Source of the DNA: Nocardioides scoriae
Lineage (GTDB): Bacteria; Actinomycetota; Actinomycetes; Propionibacteriales; Nocardioidaceae
Assembly: GCF_900104965.1 (NCBI RefSeq)
Contig: NZ_LT629757.1
Location: 3,994,483-4,058,482, forward strand
Direction of reading: 5' to 3'
DNA: 64,000 nucleotides
The stretch's first letter is position 1; each line of letters begins with the position of its first letter. The position numbers were made by a program, and so were the translations under genes. Under the pieces are notes generated by a model. The model was not told the DNA's origin and did no database searches. It saw nothing but the letters and a program-made list of their open reading frames with translations. Positions 8,574-17,165 of the stretch are shown here, one piece after another.

Positions 8574-11500
8574 TTGTACCTCAAGAGCCTCACGCTCAAG
8601 GGCTTCAAGTCCTTCGCCTCCTCGACGACCCTGCAGCTCGAGCCCGGCATCACCTGCATCGTGGGCCCCAACGGCTCGGGCAAGTCCAACGTCGTCGACG
8701 CGCTGGCCTGGGTGATGGGCGAGCAGGGCGCCAAGTCGCTGCGCGGCGGCAAGATGGAGGACGTCATCTTCGCCGGCACCTCCGGCCGCCCGCCCCTGGG
8801 CCGTGCCGAGGTCGCGCTCACCATCGACAACACCGACGGCGCGCTGCCCATCGACTACGCCGAGATCACCATCAGCCGCACGATGTTCCGCAACGGCGGC
8901 TCGGAGTACGCCATCAACGGCAGCTCGTGCCGCCTGCTCGACGTGCAGGAGCTCCTCAGCGACTCCGGCATCGGCCGCGAGATGCACGTCATCGTCGGCC
9001 AGGGCCAGCTCGACTCCATCCTGCGCGCCACCCCGGAGGACCGGCGCGGGTTCATCGAGGAGGCGGCCGGGGTCCTCAAGCACCGCAAGCGCAAGGAGAA
9101 GGCGCTGCGCAAGCTGGAGTCGACCGAGGGCAACCTGACCCGGCTCTCGGACCTGCTCAGCGAGATCCGGCGCCAGCTCAAGCCCCTGGGCCGCCAGGCG
9201 GAGGTGGCACGGCGGGCCCAGGTCGTGCAGGCCGACGTCCGCGACGCCCGGGCCCGGCTGCTGGCCGACGACCTCGCCGGCGCGCGCACGGCGCTGCAGC
9301 AGGAGCTGGCCGACGAGGGTGCGCTGCTGGAGCGCCGGACGGCCGTCGAGCAGGCGCTGGCCACCACCCGCGAGACGGAGGCCGGCCTCGAGGAGGCGCT
9401 GCGCGCGGACCTGCCGGCCCTGGCCGCCGCCCAGGAGACGTGGTTCGGCCTGTCGGGCCTGCGCGAGCGGCTGCGCGGCACGGCCGGCCTGGCCGCCGAG
9501 CGGGTCCGCAACGCCGCCTCCCAGCCCGAGGTGCCGCAGGGGCGCGACCCCGAGGAGCTCGAGGCCGAGGCGGAGCGGGTCCAGGCGCAGGAGGACGAGA
9601 CCGCCGCCGAGGTCACCCGCCACCGCGAGGGCCTCGACGCCGCGGTCGCGGCGCGCCAGGGCTCCGAGCAGGCGGCCAGCGCCGAGGAGCGCCGGGTCGC
9701 CGACCTGCAGCGCGCCGCGGCCGACCGTCGCGAGGGCCTGGCGCGGCTGCACGGCCAGGTCAACGGCCTGCGGACCCGCGCGGCCGCGGCCGAGGACGAG
9801 CTCGGCCGCCTCTCCGACGCCCGCGGGCAGGCGCTGGCGCGCGCCGAGCGCGCGCAGGCCGACTTCACCTCGCTGGAGTCCCGCGTCGCCGGCCTCGACG
9901 CCGGCGAGGAGGGGCTCGACGCGGAGCACGAGGCGGCCACCGCCGAGCTCGCCGACCTCGAGGACCGGCTCGCCAAGCTGCGCGGCGAGCAGGCCACGGC
10001 CGAGCGCGAGCGCACCGCCATGACCGCGCGCAAGGAGGCCCTCGAGATCGGCCTCAACCGCAAGGACGGGGCCGGCGCCCTGCTCGCGGCCACCGAGCGG
10101 CTCGACGGCCTGCTCGGCTCGGTCGCCGCGGTGCTGAGCGTCCGGTCGGGCTTCGAGCGCGCCGTCGCGGCCGCGCTGGGCGCCGCGTCGGACGCCGTCG
10201 TGGTCCGCGACCTCGACAGCGCCGTGGGCGCCATCGACCACCTCAAGGACGACGACCTCGGTCGGGCCGGCCTGCTGGTCGGGGGAGGGGCGCCCGACAG
10301 CGCCGCCCCTGCGTCGCTGCCGTCGGGCGCGACGTACGCCGTGGACGTGGTGGAGTGCCCCGACGACGTCCGGGCCGCCGTCGCCCGGCTGCTGGCCCAC
10401 GTCGCCGTCGTCGACGACCTGCCCGCGGCCCGCGCGCTGGTCCACGACCGTCCCGAGCTGTCGGCCGTCACCCGCGAGGGCGACGTCCTCGGCACCCACT
10501 TCGCGGCCGGCGGCTCGTCCAGCGCCCCCAGCCTGCTCGAGGTCCAGGCGGCCGTCGACGAGGCCGGCGACCAGCTCGGACGGCTGGCCCACACCCTGGA
10601 GCGGCTCGGCTTCGACGCCGCCACCCTCGACCGCGAGCACGAGCAGGCCCGCCGCCGCGCCGACGTCGCGCTGGCCAAGCTCCACGAGTCGGACGCCACC
10701 CTGGCGGCCGTGGCCGAGGAGCTCGGCCAGTTCGGCTCCCAGGTCCGCAACGCCAGGGCGGAGGCGCAGCGGCTGACCGAGGCCATCGCCGCCGCCGAGG
10801 CGGGCCGCGACCGGGACCTGGAGGGGCTGGCGGCCCTGGAGCAGCGCCTGGCCGAGGCCCAGGACGCGCCCGAGGAGGACCCCGACACCGCCGAGCGCGA
10901 CCGGCTGGCCGACCAGGCCCGGACGGCCCGCGGCGCCGAGACCGACGCGCGGCTGACGCTGCGCACCGCCGAGGAGCGCTTCCGCGCGCTGCAGGGCCGG
11001 GCCGACGGCCTGCGCCGCCGCGCGCGCTCCGAGCGCGAGGCCCGCGCCGCCGCCCTGGCCCGGCGCGAGCAGCTGCTGGCCGAGGGGCGCACCGGCGAGG
11101 CCGTCGGCCGCGCCGTGGCCCAGGTGCTCGCCCGGCTCGAGGAGTCGGTGGCCGTCGCCGCCGCCGAGCGGGCCCAGGTGGAGGCCGGCCGGGTGGGTCG
11201 CGAGACCGCGCTCCGCGAGACCCGGGTGGCGCTGCGCGACCTCGGCCGCGAGCTCGACGGCCTGGTCAACGAGGGACACCGCGACGAGCTCGCCCGCGCC
11301 CAGCAGCAGATGCGCATCGAGCAGCTCGAGGAGCGCGCCCTCGACGAGCTCGGCCTCGACGCCGACGCCCTGGTCGCCGACTACGGCCCCGACCAGCTGG
11401 TGCCGCAGCTGCGCGTCACCGACTCCGGCGAGCTCGCCACGGGCGACGACGCCCCGCCGCCGGTCCCGTTCGACCGCCAGGAGCAGACCGCGCGCCTCAA

Positions 11501-12134
11501 GCTGGCCGAGCGTGCCCTGGCCCAGCTCGGTCGGATCAACCCGCTGGCGCTCGAGGAGTTCTCCGCCCTGGAGGAGCGCCACAAGTTCCTCACCGAGCAG
11601 CTGGAGGACCTGCGCAGCACCCGCAAGGACCTGCTCGACATCGTCCGCCAGGTCGACGACCGCGTCGAGCAGGTCTTCACCGAGGCGTACGCCGACGTCA
11701 GCCGGGCCTTCGACGCCACCTTCGCCCGCCTCTTCCCGGGCGGCGAGGGCCGCCTGGTGCTGACGGACCCCTCCGACATGCTCACCACCGGGGTCGAGGT
11801 CGAGGCCCGGCCGCCGGGCAAGAAGGTCAAGCGGCTCTCGCTGCTCTCCGGCGGCGAGCGCTCCCTGGTCGCCGTGGCGTTCCTGGTGGCGCTGTTCAAG
11901 GCGCGGCCCTCGCCGTTCTACATCCTCGACGAGGTCGAGGCCGCCCTCGACGACACCAACCTGGGTCGGCTGCTGGAGATCTACGAGGAGCTGCGCGAGA
12001 ACTCCCAGCTGCTCGTCATCACCCACCAGAAGCGGACGATGGAGGTCGGCGACGCGCTGTACGGCGTCACGATGCGCGGCGACGGCGTCTCCGCGGTCAT
12101 CTCGCAGCGGCTGCGCGAGCAGGAGAGCGCGTGA
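8574..12134 (+). CDS. smc: Chromosome partition protein SMC
   Basis: SMC dimers, with ScpA and ScpB, load near the origin and organise the chromosome for segregation. The 1186-residue protein has the usual length. The N-terminal head has LYLKSLTLKGFKSFA and Walker A GPNGSGKSN at residues 31-39. Long coiled coils flank a hinge at roughly residues 505-640. The C-terminal head has the signature LSGGERS near 1090 and Walker B FYILDEVEAALDD near 1115. TTG 8574 is chosen because AGGGAG ends 6 nt before it and because SMC proteins start at this Tyr-Leu-Lys. The coils are unusually rich in Ala and Arg. Its stop overlaps the thioesterase start by 4 nt. Confidence 0.96.
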   Translation: MYLKSLTLKGFKSFASSTTLQLEPGITCIVGPNGSGKSNVVDALAWVMGEQGAKSLRGGKMEDVIFAGTSGRPPLGRAEVALTIDNTDGALPIDYAEITISRTMFRNGGSEYAINGSSCRLLDVQELLSDSGIGREMHVIVGQGQLDSILRATPEDRRGFIEEAAGVLKHRKRKEKALRKLESTEGNLTRLSDLLSEIRRQLKPLGRQAEVARRAQVVQADVRDARARLLADDLAGARTALQQELADEGALLERRTAVEQALATTRETEAGLEEALRADLPALAAAQETWFGLSGLRERLRGTAGLAAERVRNAASQPEVPQGRDPEELEAEAERVQAQEDETAAEVTRHREGLDAAVAARQGSEQAASAEERRVADLQRAAADRREGLARLHGQVNGLRTRAAAAEDELGRLSDARGQALARAERAQADFTSLESRVAGLDAGEEGLDAEHEAATAELADLEDRLAKLRGEQATAERERTAMTARKEALEIGLNRKDGAGALLAATERLDGLLGSVAAVLSVRSGFERAVAAALGAASDAVVVRDLDSAVGAIDHLKDDDLGRAGLLVGGGAPDSAAPASLPSGATYAVDVVECPDDVRAAVARLLAHVAVVDDLPAARALVHDRPELSAVTREGDVLGTHFAAGGSSSAPSLLEVQAAVDEAGDQLGRLAHTLERLGFDAATLDREHEQARRRADVALAKLHESDATLAAVAEELGQFGSQVRNARAEAQRLTEAIAAAEAGRDRDLEGLAALEQRLAEAQDAPEEDPDTAERDRLADQARTARGAETDARLTLRTAEERFRALQGRADGLRRRARSEREARAAALARREQLLAEGRTGEAVGRAVAQVLARLEESVAVAAAERAQVEAGRVGRETALRETRVALRDLGRELDGLVNEGHRDELARAQQQMRIEQLEERALDELGLDADALVADYGPDQLVPQLRVTDSGELATGDDAPPPVPFDRQEQTARLKLAERALAQLGRINPLALEEFSALEERHKFLTEQLEDLRSTRKDLLDIVRQVDDRVEQVFTEAYADVSRAFDATFARLFPGGEGRLVLTDPSDMLTTGVEVEARPPGKKVKRLSLLSGGERSLVAVAFLVALFKARPSPFYILDEVEAALDDTNLGRLLEIYEELRENSQLLVITHQKRTMEVGDALYGVTMRGDGVSAVISQRLREQESA

Positions 12135-12598
12135 GCCGCGCGCCCGCCCCCGGCCGCGAGGAGTACGCCGTGTGGCGGCTCGCCACGACCCGGTGGGCCG
12201 ACGACGACGTCTACGGCCACATGAACAACGCCCGCTACTTCGAGCTGATCGACACCGCGGTCAACGCCCACCTCTCGGAGGCCACCGGGGTCGACATCCG
12301 GGCCCTCGACGCGGTCGGGGTGGTGGCCGAGGTCGGCTGCCGCTACTTCCACGAGGTCGGCTACCCGCGGCCCGTCGACCTGGGGCTCGTGGTCGACCAC
12401 GTCGGCACCTCGTCGGTGGTCTACCGCGTCGGCGTCTTCCAGGGCGACGCGGACGCCGAGGGCGCGACCGCGGCCGCGGAGGGCCGCTTCGTGCACGTCT
12501 ACGTCGACAACACCGCCGACCGGGCCGCCGGCGCCCGCGGCACCCGCCCGGTCCCCGACGTGGTCCGCGCAGCCGTCACGCCGCTGCTGCGTCGCTGA
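12131..12598 (+). CDS. Acyl-CoA thioesterase, 4-hydroxybenzoyl-CoA thioesterase-like (hotdog fold)
   Basis: This 155-residue protein belongs to the YbgC/FadM-type hotdog thioesterases, which hydrolyse acyl-CoA esters. The opening TTRWADDDVYGHMNNARYFELIDTA contains the conserved aspartate and HMNNARY motif of that family near residues 18-40. A later segment has EVGCRYFHEVGYP, typical of the central strand. The GTG overlaps the smc stop by 4 nt, so it is probably co-translated, although no functional link to SMC is known. Substrate cannot be told from sequence. Confidence 0.88.
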   Translation: MSRAPAPGREEYAVWRLATTRWADDDVYGHMNNARYFELIDTAVNAHLSEATGVDIRALDAVGVVAEVGCRYFHEVGYPRPVDLGLVVDHVGTSSVVYRVGVFQGDADAEGATAAAEGRFVHVYVDNTADRAAGARGTRPVPDVVRAAVTPLLRR

Positions 12599-12736
12599 AC
12601 GGCGCCGTCGGGGGCGACACGCAGCCCCGTGGTCGATTTGGCCCCGTCCGGGTGGTCTGCCACGCTCGACGGAGCAGGCGCCGCCCAGCGGCGCCCGCGC
12701 CTTCCCCGACTCTTCCCCCGACGAAGGAGCCCCCTC

Positions 12737-12937
12737 ATGGGAGCCATCGTGGTCGTGGTGCTCGTCGCCCTCGCGCTCGCCGCCACCGTCATCGTGTACG
12801 CCGCCTACCCCTACCGCGGGGCCCAGACCCCGCTCTCGCCGCGCGTCGGCGAGGTGATGCGCCGCGGGGTCGACTCGCTGCCCACGCTCGACCCCCAGGC
12901 GGATCCGGAGCGCGTGCCCGTGCCCGCCGGGCGCTGA
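12737..12937 (+). CDS. Small single-pass membrane protein
   Basis: The 66-residue protein has one N-terminal hydrophobic helix (about residues 3-25), then a short polar tail with a conserved-looking RVGEVMRRGVDSLPTL. AAGGAG precedes the ATG at a good distance, and a 138-nt gap separates it from the thioesterase. It ends 43 nt before ftsY. I do not recognise a family. The position next to smc and ftsY may be incidental. Confidence 0.65.
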   Translation: MGAIVVVVLVALALAATVIVYAAYPYRGAQTPLSPRVGEVMRRGVDSLPTLDPQADPERVPVPAGR

Positions 12938-12980
12938 CCCGCCCCACCCGCGCCGCGGGGGCGTCTGTTTGGATCGGGGC

Positions 12981-14144
12981 ATGAGCGCTGTCCTGATCTA
13001 CGTCGTCGTCGGAGTCGCGATCCTCGTCCTCGGCGGGGCGATCGGCCTGATCGCGTTCGTCAACGGGCGCAAGCAGCCCAAGGCCCCCCCGGCGGACCGC
13101 GGCGGCGGGGTCATCACCGAGGAGCGTCCCCCCGGGGGACCCGGTCCCCTCGAGGCGCCGACCGACGAGGTCCCCGACGAGGAGACCGGTGCTCCGGTCA
13201 CCACGCTCGAGCGGCCCGAGGGCACCGCCGGACGCCTGGTCCGGCTGCGCCAGCGCCTCTCGCGCTCGCAGGGCGGCCTGGGCCGTGGCCTGCTGCTGCT
13301 CCTCTCGCGCGACCGCCTCGACGAGGACACGTGGGAGGAGATCGAGGACACCCTCATCACCGCCGACGTCGGCGTCGGGCCCACGACCGAGCTGGTCGAA
13401 CGACTGCGCACCCGGCTCCGCGTCGAGGGCAGCGCCAGCCAGGCCCACGACGTGCTCCGCGAGGAGCTGCTCGCGCTCGTCGACCCCGAGATGGACCGCC
13501 GCATCGCCATCACCGGCGAGGGCGACCTGCCCGGCGTGGTCCTCGTGGTCGGCGTCAACGGGGCCGGCAAGACCACCTCGGTCGGCAAGCTGGCGCGGGT
13601 GCTGGTCGCCGAGGACAAGACCGTCGTCCTCGGTGCGGCCGACACCTTCCGCGCCGCCGCCACCGAGCAGCTCAGCACCTGGGGCGAGCGGGTCGGCGTC
13701 CACGTCGTCACCGGCCCGGAGGGCTCGGACCCGGCCAGCGTGGCCTTCGACTCGGTCCGCACCGGCATGGAGCAGGGGGCCGACGTGGTGGTCATCGACA
13801 CCGCCGGGCGCCTGCAGAACAAGGCCGGCCTCATGGACGAGCTCGGCAAGGTCAAGCGGGTGGTCGAGAAGCAGGCCCGGGTGACCGAGGTGCTGCTGGT
13901 GCTCGACGCGACGACCGGCCAGAACGGCCTGGTGCAGGCGCGGGTCTTCCGCGACGTCGTCGACGTCACCGGCATCGTGCTGACCAAGCTGGACGGCTCG
14001 GCCAAGGGCGGCATCGTGGTCGCCGTGCAGCGCGAGCTCGGCGTCCCCGTCAAGCTCGTGGGGGTCGGCGAGGGCGCCGACGACCTGGCGCCCTTCGAGC
14101 CGCACGCCTTCGTCGACGCGCTGCTGGGCCAGGACCAGGCCTAG
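12981..14144 (+). CDS. ftsY: Signal recognition particle receptor FtsY
   Basis: FtsY is the membrane-associated GTPase that receives Ffh-ribosome complexes and hands them to the Sec translocon. The 387-residue protein starts with a membrane helix (residues 4-28), as usual in actinobacterial FtsY, then an acidic linker. The N domain has [18 protein letters not shown] and the G domain has [25 protein letters not shown] and [13 protein letters not shown] 12981 is preferred to an in-frame TTG at 12969. The stop overlaps the stop of the convergent TetR gene in CTAG (14141-14144). Confidence 0.96.
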   Translation: MSAVLIYVVVGVAILVLGGAIGLIAFVNGRKQPKAPPADRGGGVITEERPPGGPGPLEAPTDEVPDEETGAPVTTLERPEGTAGRLVRLRQRLSRSQGGLGRGLLLLLSRDRLDEDTWEEIEDTLITADVGVGPTTELVERLRTRLRVEGSASQAHDVLREELLALVDPEMDRRIAITGEGDLPGVVLVVGVNGAGKTTSVGKLARVLVAEDKTVVLGAADTFRAAATEQLSTWGERVGVHVVTGPEGSDPASVAFDSVRTGMEQGADVVVIDTAGRLQNKAGLMDELGKVKRVVEKQARVTEVLLVLDATTGQNGLVQARVFRDVVDVTGIVLTKLDGSAKGGIVVAVQRELGVPVKLVGVGEGADDLAPFEPHAFVDALLGQDQA

Positions 14145-14800
14145 GTCGCGACCCCGCGCACCACCAGCTCCACCAGCTCGTCGACCTCGTCGACGGCCGG
14201 CGGCTCGGTGCGCATCACCGTGGCCACCACGATCAGGCCCATGAGCATCCGCACGGCGGCCGGCAGCGGCACGTCGGGCCGCACCTCGCCGCGGGCCACA
14301 CCGCGCTCGAAGATCTGCATCGCGCTGGTCTCCGCGCGCTGGCTGGCCTCCCGGTAGAGCGAGGCCATCCGGTCGTCGCGCATCGACTCCTTGACCAGGG
14401 TGCGCAGGTAGTCCGCGCCGGCGGGGGAGTTGGCGAAGAGCAGCGTGGAGCGGAACGCCTCGGTCAGGTCCTGGCGCAGCGAGCCGGTGTCCGGCACCGG
14501 CATCTCGTCGCGGTAGAGCTGCTCCATGGCGGCGAGCGCGAGGTCCTCCTTGCGGGCCCAGCGGCGGTAGACGGTGGCCTTGCCGACGCCGGCGTTGCTG
14601 GCGACCTCGTCGACCGTCATGGCGTCGAAGCCGCGGAGCAGGATGAGCGAGGAGGCGGCGGCGAGGATGCGGCCGTCGGCCTCCGGGTCGCGCGGCCGGC
14701 CGCGCTTGCGGCGCACGGGCGGCCCGTCCGCTGGCGCGGGCGGGCTGACCCTCGTGGCCAGGGGGACGACCGCCGGGGCGGTGTCGACCTGGGCTCCCAT
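14141..14800 (-). CDS. TetR family transcriptional regulator
   Basis: The 219-residue protein has a basic N-terminal stretch ([17 protein letters not shown]), then a TetR helix-turn-helix ([20 protein letters not shown] near residues 60-79) and a ligand-binding domain of TetR_C type. It reads away from amt. ATG 14800 is chosen because upstream in-frame starts would add 27 residues unlike the family. Target genes are unknown; the shared 243-nt region with amt allows cross-regulation, but nitrogen control by TetR is not the usual scheme. It converges on ftsY with overlapping stop codons. Confidence 0.88.
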   Translation of the reverse strand: MGAQVDTAPAVVPLATRVSPPAPADGPPVRRKRGRPRDPEADGRILAAASSLILLRGFDAMTVDEVASNAGVGKATVYRRWARKEDLALAAMEQLYRDEMPVPDTGSLRQDLTEAFRSTLLFANSPAGADYLRTLVKESMRDDRMASLYREASQRAETSAMQIFERGVARGEVRPDVPLPAAVRMLMGLIVVATVMRTEPPAVDEVDELVELVVRGVAT

Positions 14801-14905
14801 CGTGCTGGCTCTCACGCTTGAAAGGATAGGGAGGCTTGATGTAAGTTCGTGCGCTTTTTCCGAAATGTACCGATTTAACACGGGCGTAACACGGCCCCCC
14901 CAGGT

Positions 14906-14943
14906 GTGACCTCCAGGAAACGTCGGTCACAGGTCGGCGAAAC
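14906..14943. promoter_or_regulatory. Candidate GlnR-binding box upstream of amt
   Basis: GTGAC-N6-GAAAC (14906-14921) matches the half-box consensus GTnAC-N6-GAAAC known for actinobacterial GlnR. GTCAC and a second GAAAC follow (14926-14930, 14939-14943). The two GAAAC elements are exactly 22 bp apart, the spacing expected for tandem half-sites; the second GTnAC is shifted by 2 nt. Two TAACACGG copies 11 bp apart (14876-14894) lie just upstream. amt-glnK-glnD is a classic GlnR target. Confidence 0.6.
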
Positions 14944-15043
14944 CTCCTCCACGCATTGTTCTCCCCACCAGGGCCGCGCCGCTCGACGACGCAGTCGACT
15001 CGGGCGCGGTCCACGCAGGTCACTCACCACCACTGGAGGTCCC

Positions 15044-16378
15044 ATGGATACGGGCGATACCGCCTGGGTGCTCACGTCAGCCGCACTCGTGCTGCTGATG
15101 ACACCCGGACTGGCGTTGTTCTACGGCGGCATGGTCCGCGCGAAGAGCGTGCTGAACATGATGATGATGAGCTTCGGAGCACTCGCCCTGATCGGCGTGC
15201 TCTGGATCCTCTACGGCTACTCGATGGCGTTCGGCAACGACATCGGCGGCGGGCTGCTCGGCAACCCGACCGAGTTCCTCGGCCTCAAGGGCCTGATGAG
15301 CGAGGACTCGCTGGTCTTCACCATCCCCTCGCTGGCCTTCGTGGGCTTCCAGGCCGTCTTCGCGATCATCACGGTCGCGCTGATCTCGGGTGCGATCGCG
15401 GACCGGGCCCGCTTCGGCCCCTGGATGCTGTTCGCCGGCATCTGGGCCACGATCGTCTACTTCCCGGTCGCCCACTGGGTGTTCTCCTTCGACGAGGGCA
15501 CCGCCCCCGTCGGCGGCTGGATCGCCAACAAGCTGGCCGCGATCGACTTCGCCGGCGGCACCGCGGTCCACATCAACGCCGGTGCGGCCGGCCTCGCCCT
15601 GGCCATCGTCCTGGGCAAGCGCCTGGGCTGGCGCCGCGACCCGATGCGGCCGCACAACCTCCCGCTGGTGATGCTCGGTGCCGGCCTGCTGTGGTTCGGC
15701 TGGTTCGGCTTCAACGCCGGCTCCGCGCTGGGCGCCAACACCATCGCCGCCGTCACCTGGGTCAACACCCTCGGTGCCACCGCTGCCGCCGCCCTGGGCT
15801 GGCTGCTGGTGGAGAAGATGCGCGACGGCCACGCCACCTCGCTGGGTGCCGCCTCGGGCGTCGTCGCCGGCCTGGTGGCCATCACTCCCGCGTGCTCCGC
15901 GGTCAACCCCGTGGGCGCCCTCGTCATCGGCGTCCTCGCCGGCGTGCTCTGCGCCCTGGCCGTCGGCCTGAAGTACAAGTTCGGCGTCGACGACTCGCTC
16001 GACGTCGTCGGGGTCCACCTCGTGGGTGGTCTGTGGGGCACGCTCGCCATCGGCTTCTTCGCCACGTCCAACGCACCGGCCGGTGTCGACGGGCTCTTCT
16101 TCGGCGGTGGCGTCGACCAGCTGTGGCGCCAGGCCGTCGGGGCGTTCGCCGTGCTGGCGTACTCCTTCGTCCTGACCCTGGTCATCGGCTTCGCCATCTC
16201 CAAGACGATCGGCTTCCGCATCGAGGAGGAGGACGAGGTCGAGGGCATCGACTTCACCGAGCACTCCGAGACGGGCTACGACTTCGTGTCCCGCTCGGGC
16301 GGCTCCAGCATCCTGAGCGGCGGTGCCCTCAAGCCGGGCACCCAGTCCGACGCCGAGGCGAGGGGGGTCAACGCATGA
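15044..16378 (+). CDS. amt: Ammonium transporter Amt
   Basis: Amt is the trimeric ammonium channel used at low external ammonium. The 444-residue protein has about 11 membrane helices, opening with the conserved TAWVLTSAALVLLMTPGLAL and FYGGMVRAKSVLNMMMM. The pore histidines are in TAVHINAGAAG and VGVHLVGGLWG. A cytoplasmic tail follows the last helix at about residue 395. GGAGGT lies just before ATG 15044. The stop overlaps the first PII gene by 4 nt, so the PII protein that gates Amt is made together with it. Confidence 0.96.
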   Translation: MDTGDTAWVLTSAALVLLMTPGLALFYGGMVRAKSVLNMMMMSFGALALIGVLWILYGYSMAFGNDIGGGLLGNPTEFLGLKGLMSEDSLVFTIPSLAFVGFQAVFAIITVALISGAIADRARFGPWMLFAGIWATIVYFPVAHWVFSFDEGTAPVGGWIANKLAAIDFAGGTAVHINAGAAGLALAIVLGKRLGWRRDPMRPHNLPLVMLGAGLLWFGWFGFNAGSALGANTIAAVTWVNTLGATAAAALGWLLVEKMRDGHATSLGAASGVVAGLVAITPACSAVNPVGALVIGVLAGVLCALAVGLKYKFGVDDSLDVVGVHLVGGLWGTLAIGFFATSNAPAGVDGLFFGGGVDQLWRQAVGAFAVLAYSFVLTLVIGFAISKTIGFRIEEEDEVEGIDFTEHSETGYDFVSRSGGSSILSGGALKPGTQSDAEARGVNA

Positions 16379-16713
16379 AGCTCGTGACCGCGGTCATCAA
16401 GCCGCACAAGTGGGAAGAGGTCCGCGCTGCGCTGGAGGCCTTCGGGGTCACCGGCATGACCGTGAGCGAGGTCAGCGGCTACGGCCGGCAGAAGGGCCAC
16501 ACCGAGGTCTACCGGGGCGCGGAGTACGACATCGCCCTGGTGCCCAAGATCCGGGTCGAGATCATCATCGACGACGCCGACGTCGAGGACGTCTCCGGCA
16601 TCGTCGTCAAGGCGGCCCAGACGGGTCGCATCGGTGACGGCAAGGTGTGGATCTCGCCCGTCGAGAGCGTCGTGCGCGTGCGCACCGGCGACCGCGACGA
16701 AGCCGCGATCTGA
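16375..16713 (+). CDS. glnK: Nitrogen regulatory protein PII (first copy, GlnK type)
   Basis: PII is a trimeric sensor of 2-oxoglutarate, ATP/ADP and nitrogen status. The 112-residue protein has the T-loop with Tyr51 in YRGAEYD, the residue modified by GlnD (adenylylated rather than uridylylated in several actinobacteria). [11 protein letters not shown] near residue 84 is the B-loop signature. The ATG overlaps the amt stop, the arrangement of an Amt-gating GlnK. A long hairpin follows the gene. It is about 85% identical by eye to the next PII gene. Confidence 0.96.
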   Translation: MKLVTAVIKPHKWEEVRAALEAFGVTGMTVSEVSGYGRQKGHTEVYRGAEYDIALVPKIRVEIIIDDADVEDVSGIVVKAAQTGRIGDGKVWISPVESVVRVRTGDRDEAAI

Positions 16714-16723
16714 CAGGTCCGTG

Positions 16724-16782
16724 ACGACGCCCGCAGCGGCGCCACCGCGTTCGGCGCGGTCGGTGTCCGCTGCGGGCGTCGT
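16724..16782 (+). terminator. Long double hairpin between the two PII genes
   Basis: Two perfectly complementary 16-bp arms (16724-16739 and 16767-16782) flank a 27-nt loop that itself contains ACCGCG/CGCGGT. No U tract follows, which is common for terminators in GC-rich actinobacteria. It should end or attenuate the amt-glnK transcript before the second PII gene. Confidence 0.75.
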
Positions 16783-16807
16783 GCTGTGTCCGGGGTCCCC
16801 GGGCTGA

Positions 16808-17158
<351 letters not shown>

Positions 17159-17165
17159 GGCCGCG

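Noticed and set aside
8172..12026. 1284-aa open frame on the minus strand across smc
   Set aside because: It lies antisense to a complete SMC, its composition is Gly/Leu/Val-rich mirror sequence, and it has no domain; a product of high GC.
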